A DNA stretch of 64,000 bases. Source: JAAZKA01 sp034926225. GTDB taxonomy: Bacteria > Bacillota > Clostridia > Oscillospirales > QAMX01. The translations under genes were made by a program, and so were the position numbers. Numbering within the stretch: position 1 is the first letter of the stretch; each line of letters starts with the position of its first letter. Under the pieces are notes generated by a model. The model did not search any database and was not told the origin of the DNA. It was given only the letters and a program-made list of their open reading frames with translations. The stretch spans positions 28,684-92,683 of the forward strand of contig JAYFRF010000017.1 of assembly GCA_034926225.1 (NCBI GenBank). The letters are read 5' to 3'. Positions 41,176-49,811 of this stretch are shown here, piece by piece.

Positions 41176-42183
41176 GTGAAAAATAAGATGTTTTCCCGGC
41201 TATCAGCCCTTCTGATACTGACAGTGTTGCTCCTGTCGCCATTCGCTTTGGCGGCGGGGGATATCCCGAAGCCGTCGGATGCGTTTTACGTACTCGATCA
41301 GGCGGGTGTTCTCAAACAGGGGACGATCGAAACCATTTTGGAAAAGGATGCGCGGCTGGAAGATCAGACGGGGGCTCAGGTTTGCGTCGTCACGGTGGAG
41401 TTTATCGGCTCGGCACGGATCTCGGATTACGCGTATGAACTGTTTAACGAGTGGGGCATCGGCGATAAGACGAAGAATAACGGCCTGCTGCTGCTGCTTG
41501 TGACGGGCGCCGAAGATTATTACATGCTGCAAGGGACGGGACTGGAGGATTACTTCTCTTCCGCAACGCTGCAAAACATCCTCGACGAGTACATGGAGCC
41601 GTATTTCGCCGAAGCCGACTATGACGGCGGCGTCCGCGCAACGATGGACGCGGTTTTTACCAGGCTCGCGGCGTACTATAACGTCAGCCTGGACGCAAAC
41701 CCAACCTACACAGGTAATACGGGCAGTGTGCCCAGCGGGGAAACCTATTCGTACCCCTACGAGGAGTATAACGGGGGGTATGATCAAAGCTGGGGACTGT
41801 TCTCTTGGATAGGCTCCTTTGTTAAGAAAGCGGTGTCTGTTGTGTTTGGTATAGCAATTGTGGTTATTATTATCATTGTTTCATCCATCGGCAGCATCGG
41901 GCGCCGCCGCCGTTATTGGGGCGGCGGGTACTGGGGTCCCAGAGGACATCGTCCGCCCCCGCCGCCTCCGGGAGGCTTCGGTCCCGGTCGGCCCGGCGGA
42001 TTCCACGGCCCCGGTATGGGAGGCCGTCCCGGAGGACCGGGTATGAACAGCCGTCCGGGCGGATTCGGCGGCGGCGGACGCTCCGGAGGATTCGGCGGTG
42101 GCGGTCGCTCTGGCGGATTTGGCGGCGGCGGACGTTCCGGTGGGGGCGGCGGCTCTCGCGGCGGCGGTGCCGGACGGCATTGA
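41176..42183 (+). CDS. TPM-domain membrane protein with Gly-rich C-terminus
   Basis: 335 residues from a GTG with GGAGA upstream. A signal peptide (LLILTVLLLSPFALAAG) leads into a TPM domain (residues about 32-165): VLDQAGVLKQGTIETILEKDARLEDQTGAQVCVVTVEF, YAYELFNEWGIGDKTKNNGLLLLLV, YMLQGTGLEDYFSSATLQNIL. A second membrane helix (VVFGIAIVVIIIIVSSIG) is followed by a tail made of FGGGGRSGG-type repeats. Relatives (YgcG, Psb32) are tied to stress responses and membrane-protein repair. Last gene of the xpaC operon. Confidence 0.9.
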   Translation: MKNKMFSRLSALLILTVLLLSPFALAAGDIPKPSDAFYVLDQAGVLKQGTIETILEKDARLEDQTGAQVCVVTVEFIGSARISDYAYELFNEWGIGDKTKNNGLLLLLVTGAEDYYMLQGTGLEDYFSSATLQNILDEYMEPYFAEADYDGGVRATMDAVFTRLAAYYNVSLDANPTYTGNTGSVPSGETYSYPYEEYNGGYDQSWGLFSWIGSFVKKAVSVVFGIAIVVIIIIVSSIGSIGRRRRYWGGGYWGPRGHRPPPPPPGGFGPGRPGGFHGPGMGGRPGGPGMNSRPGGFGGGGRSGGFGGGGRSGGFGGGGRSGGGGGSRGGGAGRH

Positions 42184-42202
42184 TCGGATAATAAATGATT
42201 TT

Positions 42203-42231
42203 GGGACAGAGAGCATGCCGCACTCTGTCCC
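42203..42231 (+). terminator. Hairpin after the TPM gene
   Basis: Arms GGGACAGAG / CTCTGTCCC with an 11-base loop, 20 bases after the stop codon; the tail ATTTACA is weak. Confidence 0.6.
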
Positions 42232-42275
42232 ATTTACACATGGAACCTATAATTTGTTAAAGAGGGATTTTACCA

Positions 42276-43433
42276 ATGGATAAGATGGCTTTATCGCAGA
42301 AGATCATCGCATGGCGCAGAGCGCTGCATCAGATCCCGGAGGTCGGATTCGACCTAACACAGACGACAGCGTATGTACAGGCAGAGCTTGAAAAGCTTGG
42401 GCTGGCTGTGACACGGGTATGCAACGGCTCGGGGTTAACCGCGTTGATCGAGGGGGACACACCGGGGAAGACCGTCGCGCTGCGTGCGGATATGGACGCG
42501 CTGCCCATCCGCGAGGAAACGGGGCTGCCGTTTGCGTCGACGAACGGGAATATGCATGCCTGCGGACACGATGGACATACGGCGATGCTCTTAGGCGCGG
42601 CCGCGCTGCTTTGCGAGAATCGGGAGTCAATACAGGGTAAAGTCAAGCTGATATTCCAGCCTGCGGAGGAAAATCTCGGCGGCGCGCGGGATATGGTGGC
42701 CGACGGCGTGCTCGTGGGCGTGGACGCGCTGTTCGGCATGCATGCGGGACAGCTTGCCGACGCGAAGGCGGGGACGTTTTCCTTTAAGGCCGGCGCGTCT
42801 ACCGCGAGCTTTGACGCGTTTGACATTGTGATTCACGGCGCGGGCAGCCACGGCGCACGCCCCGAAGACGGCGTCGACCCGATCGTCGTCGCGGCGAATT
42901 TGATCAATACGCTGCAAACGCTGGCAAGCCGCGAGCATCGTGCGACCGACCCGTATGTGTTTTCCATCGGTTCGATCCATGGCGGGGAGACCTTTAACAT
43001 CATCCCGGATGAGGTGACGCTCAAAGGCTGCATGAGGGCCTGTGATGGGGAAACCCGCGAACGGTTAAAGGCACGCGTGACAGCTGTCGTAGAAGGTGTT
43101 TGCGCGGCGATGCGCGCGAAGGGGACAGTGACGTTCCATCCGGGGTATCTGCCGACGGTAAACGATGCGGCGTGCACGAAGCTTGCGCACGATAAGGCGG
43201 CGGATCTATTTGGCGGGGACAGCGTAGAGTGGATGGAGCTGCCGATCATGGTCAGCGAGGACGTGTCGGAATACTTAGCACGGGTGCCGGGTTGCTTCTG
43301 GCTGTACGCGACGCCGGGGAAAAGCTGCCGGCATCACAGCGCGACCTTTGATTTGGACGAAACGTTGCTGTGGAGGGGAAGCGTCCTGCTGGCGGAAACA
43401 GCAAAGGAGTACTTGGCAAAAGGGGTGGCGTAA
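42276..43433 (+). CDS. M20D-family amidohydrolase (N-acyl-amino acid / hippurate hydrolase type)
   Basis: 385 residues. Metal-site motifs: ALRADMDALPIREETGLPF, HACGHDGHTAMLLGAA, IFQPAEENLGGARDMVADGVL and a late HHSATFDLDE. The dimerisation domain lies between about 180 and 290 (IVIHGAGSHGARPEDGVDPI). These enzymes split N-acyl or N-aryl amino acids, sometimes peptides; the substrate is unknown. It stops three bases before the sirtuin gene, so they are in one operon with rmuC. Confidence 0.92.
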   Translation: MDKMALSQKIIAWRRALHQIPEVGFDLTQTTAYVQAELEKLGLAVTRVCNGSGLTALIEGDTPGKTVALRADMDALPIREETGLPFASTNGNMHACGHDGHTAMLLGAAALLCENRESIQGKVKLIFQPAEENLGGARDMVADGVLVGVDALFGMHAGQLADAKAGTFSFKAGASTASFDAFDIVIHGAGSHGARPEDGVDPIVVAANLINTLQTLASREHRATDPYVFSIGSIHGGETFNIIPDEVTLKGCMRACDGETRERLKARVTAVVEGVCAAMRAKGTVTFHPGYLPTVNDAACTKLAHDKAADLFGGDSVEWMELPIMVSEDVSEYLARVPGCFWLYATPGKSCRHHSATFDLDETLLWRGSVLLAETAKEYLAKGVA

Positions 43434-43436
43434 ACG

Positions 43437-44165
43437 ATGGATACAACAGAAACCTTAAAAGCGTGGATTCACGAGGCCAATCGCGCGGTCTTTTTCGGCG
43501 GCGCGGGGGTATCGACCGAATCCGGCATCCCGGATTTCCGATCGGACAGCGGCATCTATAAAAAGAAGTTTCCGTATCCCGCGGAAACAATGCTCAGTCA
43601 CAGCTTTTATACCGATAAAACCGAGGAGTTTTTCGACTTTTACAGGACGGTGATGCTCTATCCGGACGCGCAGCCGAATGCCTCGCACAAGGTGCTTGCG
43701 AAAATGGAGCGCGACGGACATCTTGCCGCCTGCGTCACGCAGAACATCGACGGGCTGCATCAAAAAGCAGGGAGCAAAACCGTTTATGAGCTGCATGGGA
43801 GTGTGCTGCGCAATTATTGCGAACGCTGCCGGACGTTTTATGGGCTCGACTATATCATAAAGTCGAAAGGGGTACCCAAGTGTGCGAAATGCGGTGCAAC
43901 GGTAAAGCCGGATGTGGTGCTGTACGAGGACAGTCTCGACACGGATACGGTGAGTGGCGCGGTGGCGGCAATGCGGAAGGCGGACTTACTGATCGTGGGC
44001 GGTACGTCGCTTGCGGTATATCCGGCGGCGGGGCTGATCGACGCCTATCGTGGGCAGCGGCTCGTGTTGATCAATCTGCAGCCGACACCCTATGACAGCC
44101 GCGCGGATCTCGTAATCCATGACAAGCTCGGTGCGGTACTCACAGCCGCATACGGTGAAGCCTGA
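43437..44165 (+). CDS. cobB: NAD-dependent protein deacylase, sirtuin
   Basis: 242 residues. NAD site GGAGVSTESGIPDFRSDSG, core TQNIDGLHQKAGS, catalytic histidine in YELHGSV, zinc ligands in NYCERC and PKCAKCG, and the late VGGTSLAVYPAAGL. The enzyme removes acetyl or longer acyl groups from lysines using NAD. It overlaps rmuC by one base (TGATG). cobB is used as the general symbol for bacterial sirtuins; npdA/srtN would also serve. Confidence 0.95.
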   Translation: MDTTETLKAWIHEANRAVFFGGAGVSTESGIPDFRSDSGIYKKKFPYPAETMLSHSFYTDKTEEFFDFYRTVMLYPDAQPNASHKVLAKMERDGHLAACVTQNIDGLHQKAGSKTVYELHGSVLRNYCERCRTFYGLDYIIKSKGVPKCAKCGATVKPDVVLYEDSLDTDTVSGAVAAMRKADLLIVGGTSLAVYPAAGLIDAYRGQRLVLINLQPTPYDSRADLVIHDKLGAVLTAAYGEA

Positions 44166-45379
44166 TGGAATGGGTATTGTTAATTATCGGGCTTGCGGCA
44201 CTGGCGGCGGCTATAATGGCCGTGCTGACCGTTACGAAAATGCGGTTAGAGCAGCAGGAAGCGCTGCGCGAGATGGAGCGCCGTTTGGGGCAATCACTCT
44301 CGGACGGGTCGCAGGATACCGCCTACCGTTTGGCGCAGGTGCTCGCCGACGCGCAGAAGCAGACAGGCGAAGGGATTGCGGTGCGGCTCGACGCGGTGGC
44401 GAACGCGATGGCGGCGAGCGAGCGCCGTATGGAAGCGATGCAGCTTACCGTAGACCGCAGGCTGGAAGCGATTCAGGCAGATACGGGGAAGCGTCTCGAC
44501 GAAATGCGGGCGACGGTGGATGAAAAGCTGCAAACGACGCTGGAAAACCGGATTACGCAGAGCTTTCAGCTTGTCAACGAGCGGCTCGAGCAAGTCTACA
44601 AGGGCCTCGGCGAGATGCAGACGCTGGCAACGGGTGTCGGCGATTTAAAAAAGGTGCTGTCGAACGTGAAAACGCGCGGTATCCTCGGCGAGGTGCAGCT
44701 TGGCGCGATTTTAGAGGAAATCCTGTCGCCGGAGCAGTACGACACGAACGTCGTCACACGGCGAGGTTCGGGACTGCCGGTCGAGTACGCGGTAAGGCTT
44801 CCCGGCGTAGACGGCGGGACGGTATATCTACCGATCGACGCGAAGTTCCCGGGGGATACTTACGCGGCTCTGCAAAACGCCTACGAATCAGCGGACGCGG
44901 CGGCGGTCGAGTCGGCGGCGGCGCAGCTTGTACGCGCGATCCGTGGTTTTGCCAAAGACATCCACGACAAATACATAGATCCGCCTGATACAACGGAATT
45001 CGGCATCCTGTTTCTTCCGTTTGAGGGGCTGTATGCCGAAGCGGTGCGGCGCGGACTTGTCGAAACACTGCAAAGGGAGTACCGCGTCACACTGGCTGGT
45101 CCGACAACGCTGGCAGCGCTTCTAAATGCGCTGCAAATGGGCTTTAAAACGCTCGCTATCCAGAAGCGCACAAGCGAGGTCTGGAGTGTTCTCGGCGCGG
45201 TCAAGACGGAGTTTGACAAGTTCGGCGACGTACTGGAAGCGACGCAAAACCGATTGGAACAGGCCAACCGAGAGCTTGACAAGCTTGTCGGCGTGCGTAC
45301 GCGTGTGATTCGGTCAAAGCTGCGCGATGTGACCGAAATGAATCCGGAGGACGCAACAAAGTTCTTGGATGATAAATAA
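44165..45379 (+). CDS. rmuC: DNA recombination protein RmuC
   Basis: 404 residues: an N-terminal membrane helix (VLLIIGLAALAAAIMAVL), a coiled coil to about 170, then the nuclease-like RmuC domain with VKTRGILGEVQLGAILEEIL, PIDAKFPGDTYAAL, FGILFLPFEGLYAEAVRR and TLAALLNALQMGFKTLAIQKR. RmuC limits inversions at short repeats. It is translationally coupled to the sirtuin gene. Confidence 0.94.
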   Translation: MEWVLLIIGLAALAAAIMAVLTVTKMRLEQQEALREMERRLGQSLSDGSQDTAYRLAQVLADAQKQTGEGIAVRLDAVANAMAASERRMEAMQLTVDRRLEAIQADTGKRLDEMRATVDEKLQTTLENRITQSFQLVNERLEQVYKGLGEMQTLATGVGDLKKVLSNVKTRGILGEVQLGAILEEILSPEQYDTNVVTRRGSGLPVEYAVRLPGVDGGTVYLPIDAKFPGDTYAALQNAYESADAAAVESAAAQLVRAIRGFAKDIHDKYIDPPDTTEFGILFLPFEGLYAEAVRRGLVETLQREYRVTLAGPTTLAALLNALQMGFKTLAIQKRTSEVWSVLGAVKTEFDKFGDVLEATQNRLEQANRELDKLVGVRTRVIRSKLRDVTEMNPEDATKFLDDK

Positions 45380-45392
45380 TGGAGGACAGTAT

Positions 45393-45701
45393 ATGAAAAA
45401 GGTAGAAATCAAAGTACTGGAATGCGGTGTAAACCAACGTTTGGCTCCGCAGTACGGTCAGCCGAGCATCGAGCCGTGCCCGTTTCATAAGGAAGGCGAC
45501 GTTTTTATTTCCGTCGAGGGTGCAAAGCCGGAGGGATTCTGTGAAAGCGCATGGCAGTCGATCGAGGACTATGTCTTCGCGCTGGGACACGGCGCGCCGG
45601 GTTTCTGGCTTGAGTGGAGCATTCGGAATCACGCCGCCGTTCTTTGCTGCAATGACGGTCTGCGTCCGGTCGTGTTCCTCGTCCGCGCGCTGGATGATTG
45701 A
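45393..45701 (+). CDS. TIGR04076 family protein
   Basis: 102 residues from the ATG at 45393 (GGAGG 8 bases upstream). Family pattern: VEIKVLECGVN, PCPFHKEGDVFISVEGAKPEGFCESAWQSIEDYVFALGHG and a C-terminal NHAAVLCCNDGLRPVVF. Conserved cysteines at PCPF, GFC and CC suggest metal or redox chemistry, but no function is known. It lies 13 bases after rmuC. Confidence 0.88.
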   Translation: MKKVEIKVLECGVNQRLAPQYGQPSIEPCPFHKEGDVFISVEGAKPEGFCESAWQSIEDYVFALGHGAPGFWLEWSIRNHAAVLCCNDGLRPVVFLVRALDD

Positions 45702-45721
45702 GGAAAGGGTGATGCACTTCT

Positions 45722-46819
45722 ATGAAGAAAATCAGGATCGGTTTTGTCGGCGTCGGAAACATCAGCGGCATTTACTTAAAGAACATTACGGGGCTGTTTC
45801 GTGAAATTGAAGTGATCGGCGTCTGCGATCTGATTCGCGAAAAAGCCGAAAAAGCTGTGGAAGCCTATCACATCCCGAAGCTGTATAACGATATGTATGA
45901 GCTGTTCGCCGACCCGGACGTGGATATTGTCCTGAACATCACGCAAGGCTATAACCATTACGCCGTCACCAAAGCGGCGCTTGAGGCCGGTAAGAACGTC
46001 TATTCCGAGAAGCCCCTTGCGGCGACCTACGAACAGGCCAAGGAACTCTTCGACCTCGCGCAATCGAAGGGACTCCTGCTCGGCGGCGCACCTGACACCT
46101 TCCTGGGTGCCGGTATCCAGACGGCGCGCAAGCTTATCGATTCAGGTTTCATCGGGGAACCTCTCGGCGGCGAAGCGCGTATGATCACACACGGCATGGA
46201 GAACTGGCATCCCGACAGCGAGCCGTTCTATACAAACGCTGCCGGCCCCATGCTTGATATGGGTCCGTATTACGCGACGGCGCTTGTAAACCTCCTCGGC
46301 CGTGTGAAGCGTGTGACGGGGATCTCCGGTAACTTTTACCGGGAACGTACGATTCTCTGTGAGCTGAAATACGGAAAAAAAATCCCTGTCGAGACGCCTA
46401 CCTACGTCAACGGCATCCTCCAGTTTGATTCCGGCGCGATCGTGCATCTGATGACGACCTTCGACGTCTATCATCCCGACCATGCGGTATTGGAGATCTA
46501 CGGAACGGAAGGCTCGATCTTCATCCCTGACCCAAACTGCTTTTCCGGTAAGCTCCTGCTTAAACGAGGCGCAGTGGATCCTATCGAGATGCCAATGATG
46601 TTCGGATACAGGGAGAACTCGCGTGCGTTAGGACTAGCGGATATGGCCAAGGCAATGCAGACTGGCCGCATGCACCGCGCCAATTCCGAGCAGCAGCTCC
46701 ATGTAGTGGAAATCTTAACGTCGGTAAGAGATAACGACGGAGAAGCGGTAACCTTGCAGTCACCGTATACGCGTCGCGCGCCGATGACGGACAATGCGAT
46801 TCCCGGGATTCTTGATTAA
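45722..46819 (+). CDS. Gfo/Idh/MocA family oxidoreductase
   Basis: 365 residues: IRIGFVGVGNISGIYLKNITG, the lysine motif YSEKPLAATYEQA, and AAGPMLDMGPYYATALVNLLGRV with the substrate-domain Asp and Tyr (in place of the usual His). Third member of this superfamily in the window; unlike the others it has no isomerase gene beside it. It ends at a terminator shared with convergent sigK. Substrate unknown. Confidence 0.9.
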   Translation: MKKIRIGFVGVGNISGIYLKNITGLFREIEVIGVCDLIREKAEKAVEAYHIPKLYNDMYELFADPDVDIVLNITQGYNHYAVTKAALEAGKNVYSEKPLAATYEQAKELFDLAQSKGLLLGGAPDTFLGAGIQTARKLIDSGFIGEPLGGEARMITHGMENWHPDSEPFYTNAAGPMLDMGPYYATALVNLLGRVKRVTGISGNFYRERTILCELKYGKKIPVETPTYVNGILQFDSGAIVHLMTTFDVYHPDHAVLEIYGTEGSIFIPDPNCFSGKLLLKRGAVDPIEMPMMFGYRENSRALGLADMAKAMQTGRMHRANSEQQLHVVEILTSVRDNDGEAVTLQSPYTRRAPMTDNAIPGILD

Positions 46820-46827
46820 GTGATGAT

Positions 46828-46857
46828 AGGGATGACAAGGCGAAAACTGTCATCCCT
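46828..46857. terminator. Bidirectional terminator between convergent genes
   Basis: Arms AGGGATGACA / TGTCATCCCT with a ten-base loop, placed exactly between the oxidoreductase stop and the sigK stop. Confidence 0.8.
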
Positions 46858-47547
46858 TTATTGCTTTTCAAAGGCATCCTTCAATTTTTCCAGCGCTTTC
46901 TTCTCGATACGCGATACATATGACCGGGAAATTCCGCAAACCTGAGCGACTTCCCGCTGGGTCATACATTTTTTCCCGTCCGGCACGCCATAACGCAGCG
47001 CGACGATCTGGCGTTCCCGTTCGTCAAGAGCCGAACGGATGCAGGCACGCAGTCTGAGTGTCTGATCCCGCGCATCGATACGCTCCGCCATGTCATCCTC
47101 TTCGCTGATGACGTCCATTAATGCAAGAGTATTGCCATCACTGTCGGAATCGATCGGTTCAGAAAGGGAGACTTCCGAAGAGATGCGCTTCTGGGAACGG
47201 AAAAACATCAGGATTTCATTTTCAATGCACCTCGCCGTATATGTTGCAAGGCGGGTGCCGCGATCGGGAGAGAAGGTGGAGACGGCTTTGATCAGGCCGA
47301 TCGTACCGATGGAGATGAGGTCATCGGTATCGACACCGGTGGAGTAGTATTTTTTGATAATATGTGCAACGAGACGTAGATTGTGTTCGATCAGTTCATT
47401 ACGAGCATCGACATCCCCGGCGGCGGAACGGCGAAGACAATCCAGTTCCTCGTCGGGGGTAAGCGGACGTGGGAAGGAGCCTGTGCGGTTGACGCGGAGC
47501 GCCAAAAAGAGGGTGTGCAGGCAATAGAATAAAACACCGGAGAGCAT
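46858..47547 (-). CDS. sigK: Late mother-cell sporulation sigma factor, sigma-K
   Basis: 229 residues; GGGAGG lies 10 bases before the ATG. A short hydrophobic pro-sequence (VLFYCLHTLFLALRV) precedes SFPRPLTPDEELDCL, as in pro-sigma-K. Region 2 is NELIEHNLRLVAHIIKKY, DLISIGTIGLIKAV, LATYTARCIENEILMFFRS; region 4 ends MTQREVAQVCGISRSYVSRIEKKALEKL. Sigma-K drives coat and late cortex genes and is activated by SpoIVFB cleavage. The gene is intact, not split by a skin-type element. Sigma-E, the nearest relative, has a different pro-region, so sigK is favoured. Confidence 0.93.
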   Translation of the reverse strand: MLSGVLFYCLHTLFLALRVNRTGSFPRPLTPDEELDCLRRSAAGDVDARNELIEHNLRLVAHIIKKYYSTGVDTDDLISIGTIGLIKAVSTFSPDRGTRLATYTARCIENEILMFFRSQKRISSEVSLSEPIDSDSDGNTLALMDVISEEDDMAERIDARDQTLRLRACIRSALDERERQIVALRYGVPDGKKCMTQREVAQVCGISRSYVSRIEKKALEKLKDAFEKQ

Positions 47548-47644
47548 ATGAATATACCTCCCTTATAAAAACGTTGCAGCCTATTATGATATTTATGCAA
47601 ATGAGGGGGAATTATGTTGTTTGCTGTTTTTCTTATAAAGGAAA

Positions 47645-47684
47645 TATAAAAAAGACAAACCTAGACTAAAGTCAAGCCTGTCTT
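47645..47684 (-). terminator. Hairpin with T tract about 100 bases upstream of sigK
   Basis: On the minus strand AAGACA..TGACT pairs with AGTC..TGTCTT with some G-U pairs, followed by TTTTTTAT. No minus-strand gene ends before it within the region, so it may be an attenuator or leftover of a lost gene. Confidence 0.5.
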
Positions 47685-47739
47685 GCCGGGGAACACGCAT
47701 TAGGGGTATGGAAAATATTACGGGAAAGATAGAAAAGCA

Positions 47740-47808
47740 ATGACGGCGGCCGAGCTGTCGCGGGAGGAGCTTGCGGCGCTGTCGGCGAAAACGGAGGGGA
47801 TGCTATGA
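47740..47808 (+). other. 22-codon frame overlapping the kinase start
   Basis: ATG at 47740, reading MTAAELSREELAALSAKTEGM and stopping in a TGA that overlaps the next ATG. It is itself preceded by an 11-codon frame that ends in another ATGA overlap. The helix-like ELSREELAAL resembles N-termini of some aminotransferases, so it may be a gene remnant or a translational coupler. Confidence 0.3.
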
Positions 47809-48356
47809 AACTGATATTCCTTATCGGTAACGCGGCGGTCGGGAAGATGACCGTCGGGCAGGAACTGGCGAAACGAACGGGACTGCGGCTGTTTCATAAC
47901 CATATGACGATCGAGCCGGTGCTGGAAATTTTCGGCACGTTTAACGGGCGGGCGATCCGACGTATCCGAGAGGTGGTCTTTGAAGAATTTGCTGCGACGG
48001 ATAGTTATGGGATGATTTTTACCTTTATGTGGGCATTCGATCAGCAGACGGATTGGGATTATGTCGCGCATGTGCGTGGGTTATTCGAGAGCTATGGCGC
48101 GGAGGTCTATTATGCGGAGCTGATAGCACCGCAGGAGGTGCGGCTTATACGAAATGCGACGGAGAACCGGCTGAGGAATAAGGCGTCGAAGCGGGATGTC
48201 GAAGGTTCGAACCGGAGACTGATCAACGACGATATGAAATACCGCTGCGTCAGTTATGAAGGGGAAATTCCGTTTGCTAACTACGTCCGTATAGAGAACA
48301 GCGAAATCAGCGCGGCGGAAGCGGCAAAACGTATACAGGAGCGGTTTTCATTGTAA
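47805..48356 (+). CDS. Small P-loop kinase, shikimate/nucleotide-kinase-like
   Basis: 183 residues starting KLIFLIGNAAVGKMTVGQELAKRTGLRLFHNHM, where GNAAVGKMT is the Walker A. Later IREVVFEEFAATDSYGMIFTFMWAF and VYYAELIAPQEVRLIRNATENRL, the usual lid-type arginines. It resembles AAA/shikimate-kinase-like proteins found singly in many Firmicutes. The substrate is unknown. A strong terminator follows. Confidence 0.8.
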   Translation: MKLIFLIGNAAVGKMTVGQELAKRTGLRLFHNHMTIEPVLEIFGTFNGRAIRRIREVVFEEFAATDSYGMIFTFMWAFDQQTDWDYVAHVRGLFESYGAEVYYAELIAPQEVRLIRNATENRLRNKASKRDVEGSNRRLINDDMKYRCVSYEGEIPFANYVRIENSEISAAEAAKRIQERFSL

Positions 48357-48393
48357 AAGACGGACTGGCCACGTAGGTTTGTATCCATTACGC

Positions 48394-48447
48394 AAAGGGC
48401 TGCCGGATGGGATTTCCTGAGAGAATCCCGATCCGGCAGCCTTTTTG
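48394..48447. terminator. Strong bidirectional terminator
   Basis: Stem of about 20 pairs (AAAGGGCTGCCGGAT-GGGATT with AATCCC-ATCCGGCAGCCTTT, one bulge and one mismatch) and CTTTTTGTTT on the plus side, between convergent genes. Confidence 0.9.
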
Positions 48448-48449
48448 TT

Positions 48450-49811
48450 TCACTTTACGCTTGTTTCTGTTACGTTTGTAATCCAGCGGTCGCCGCGCAG
48501 ACGGAAAAAGGCGATGGGCACCTTGAAGATCTGATCGATGCGGGTGAAAAAGACGACGATAGCGGCGGGGACATGCCAGACGAAGGCACCGAGAGCGGAG
48601 AGAGGGAGGACAAGTCCGAAGCCACAAATGAGATTGGTGCGGAGGACGAATTTAACGTCACCTGAGCCACGGTTGATGCCTTGAAAGCAGCCGGCGGCGT
48701 AGCCGGTACCCCAAATGGTCGCCGCGCCGTAGAGAAGAAACTCGCGAGCGGCGGCTTTGGTAGTAGCGGAGACGTTGTAAAAATCGACGATGAAACCGCG
48801 TAGGGCGACGGTGAGAACGGCGGCGACGATACCGAAGGCGAAGAACAGGAGCTGCATGGTTTCGGAATAGGCGCGGGTTTTGTCGTATTCCCGCGCGCCG
48901 ACGGTTTTACCGATCATCACGCCGGACGCGGCGGCTAGCCCACGTACGAACATCATCACGAGATCGAGGACAACGTCGGAGATGCTGTTGGCCGCGACAG
49001 CATCGGTACCGAGGCGGCCGATGATAACCCCTTTGAGTAAGCCCACAAGCCCCCATACAACGTCGGTGACGACGAGCGGGAGGCCAAAGCGGAGAAAGCG
49101 TCCCCACATTTCGCGGGAACCGATGAAAAGATCACGGGGTTTTAAGCGCAGACGCTTGTCCTTAAGAACGATAAAGAGGATGACGATGACGAGTTCTACG
49201 GCGCGCGCAAGGATGGTAGCGTAGGCAGCGCCGAGGGTACCGAGCGCGGGAAAGCCGAATTTGCCAAAAATAAGGATATAGTTTGCGCCGATGTTGAGAA
49301 AGAGCGAAACGGAGCTGACGACGATCGCAATGCGAACGATTTCAACACAGCGGAGCATCACTATGAGGTTTTCGGTCACAGCATACAGCAGATATGACCA
49401 TGCGACAAGCTTAAGATAGGGGATGCCGGCGTCGATCAGGGCGGCGTTGTCGGTCAGGAGGGCGAGAGTTCCGCGGGGAAAGAAGTGCGCGAGAGTAAAA
49501 AATGCAAGAGCGACGATCAGGCTGACCTGAAAGCCAATGGCAAAGATGTTCTTAATACGGGGCATATCGTTTTTGCCCCAGTACTGGCTTATTAAAACAG
49601 CGGTGCCGGCGGAGATGCCTTTGATGAACATCATCATAAACGTTGCGATACGGTTTGCCTGCGAGACCGCGCCAAGAGAGATCTCTCCGAGGGAGCCGAC
49701 CATAACGGTATCGGCCATGTTGACGGCGAAGGAGATCAGCTGCTGTAATGCAGCGGGGATGGCGAGGGTCAGGAGGGAAAGATAGAACCGCCGGTCACGT
49801 ATGAGGGTCAT
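48450..49811 (-). CDS. MATE family efflux transporter
   Basis: 453 residues with twelve hydrophobic segments in two halves. Typical MATE sequence: LAIPAALQQLISFAVNMADTVMVGSLGEISLGAVSQANRI, FIKGISAGTAVLISQYWGKND, and in the second half GLPLVVTDVVWGLVGLLKGVIIGRLG, GRGLAAASGVMIGKTVGA-like. It exports drugs or metabolites in exchange for Na or H. Its start overlaps the stop of the GmhA-like gene (ATGA), so it belongs to the deacetylase operon. Confidence 0.93.
   Translation of the reverse strand: MTLIRDRRFYLSLLTLAIPAALQQLISFAVNMADTVMVGSLGEISLGAVSQANRIATFMMMFIKGISAGTAVLISQYWGKNDMPRIKNIFAIGFQVSLIVALAFFTLAHFFPRGTLALLTDNAALIDAGIPYLKLVAWSYLLYAVTENLIVMLRCVEIVRIAIVVSSVSLFLNIGANYILIFGKFGFPALGTLGAAYATILARAVELVIVILFIVLKDKRLRLKPRDLFIGSREMWGRFLRFGLPLVVTDVVWGLVGLLKGVIIGRLGTDAVAANSISDVVLDLVMMFVRGLAAASGVMIGKTVGAREYDKTRAYSETMQLLFFAFGIVAAVLTVALRGFIVDFYNVSATTKAAAREFLLYGAATIWGTGYAAGCFQGINRGSGDVKFVLRTNLICGFGLVLPLSALGAFVWHVPAAIVVFFTRIDQIFKVPIAFFRLRGDRWITNVTETSVK

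Noticed and set aside
42061..42160. Possible CRISPR-like or tandem repeat in the glycine-rich segment
   Set aside because: The repeats encode FGGGGRSGG units in frame and have no spacers; ordinary low-complexity coding repeats.
41873..42241. Pro-rich frames opposite the TPM gene's glycine repeats
   Set aside because: Direct reverse reading of the Gly-rich tail; no start signals.
46858..47547. Possibility that the sigma factor is sigma-E
   Set aside because: Short pro-region and the SFPRPLTPDEE segment match sigma-K; no spoIIGA gene lies beside it.
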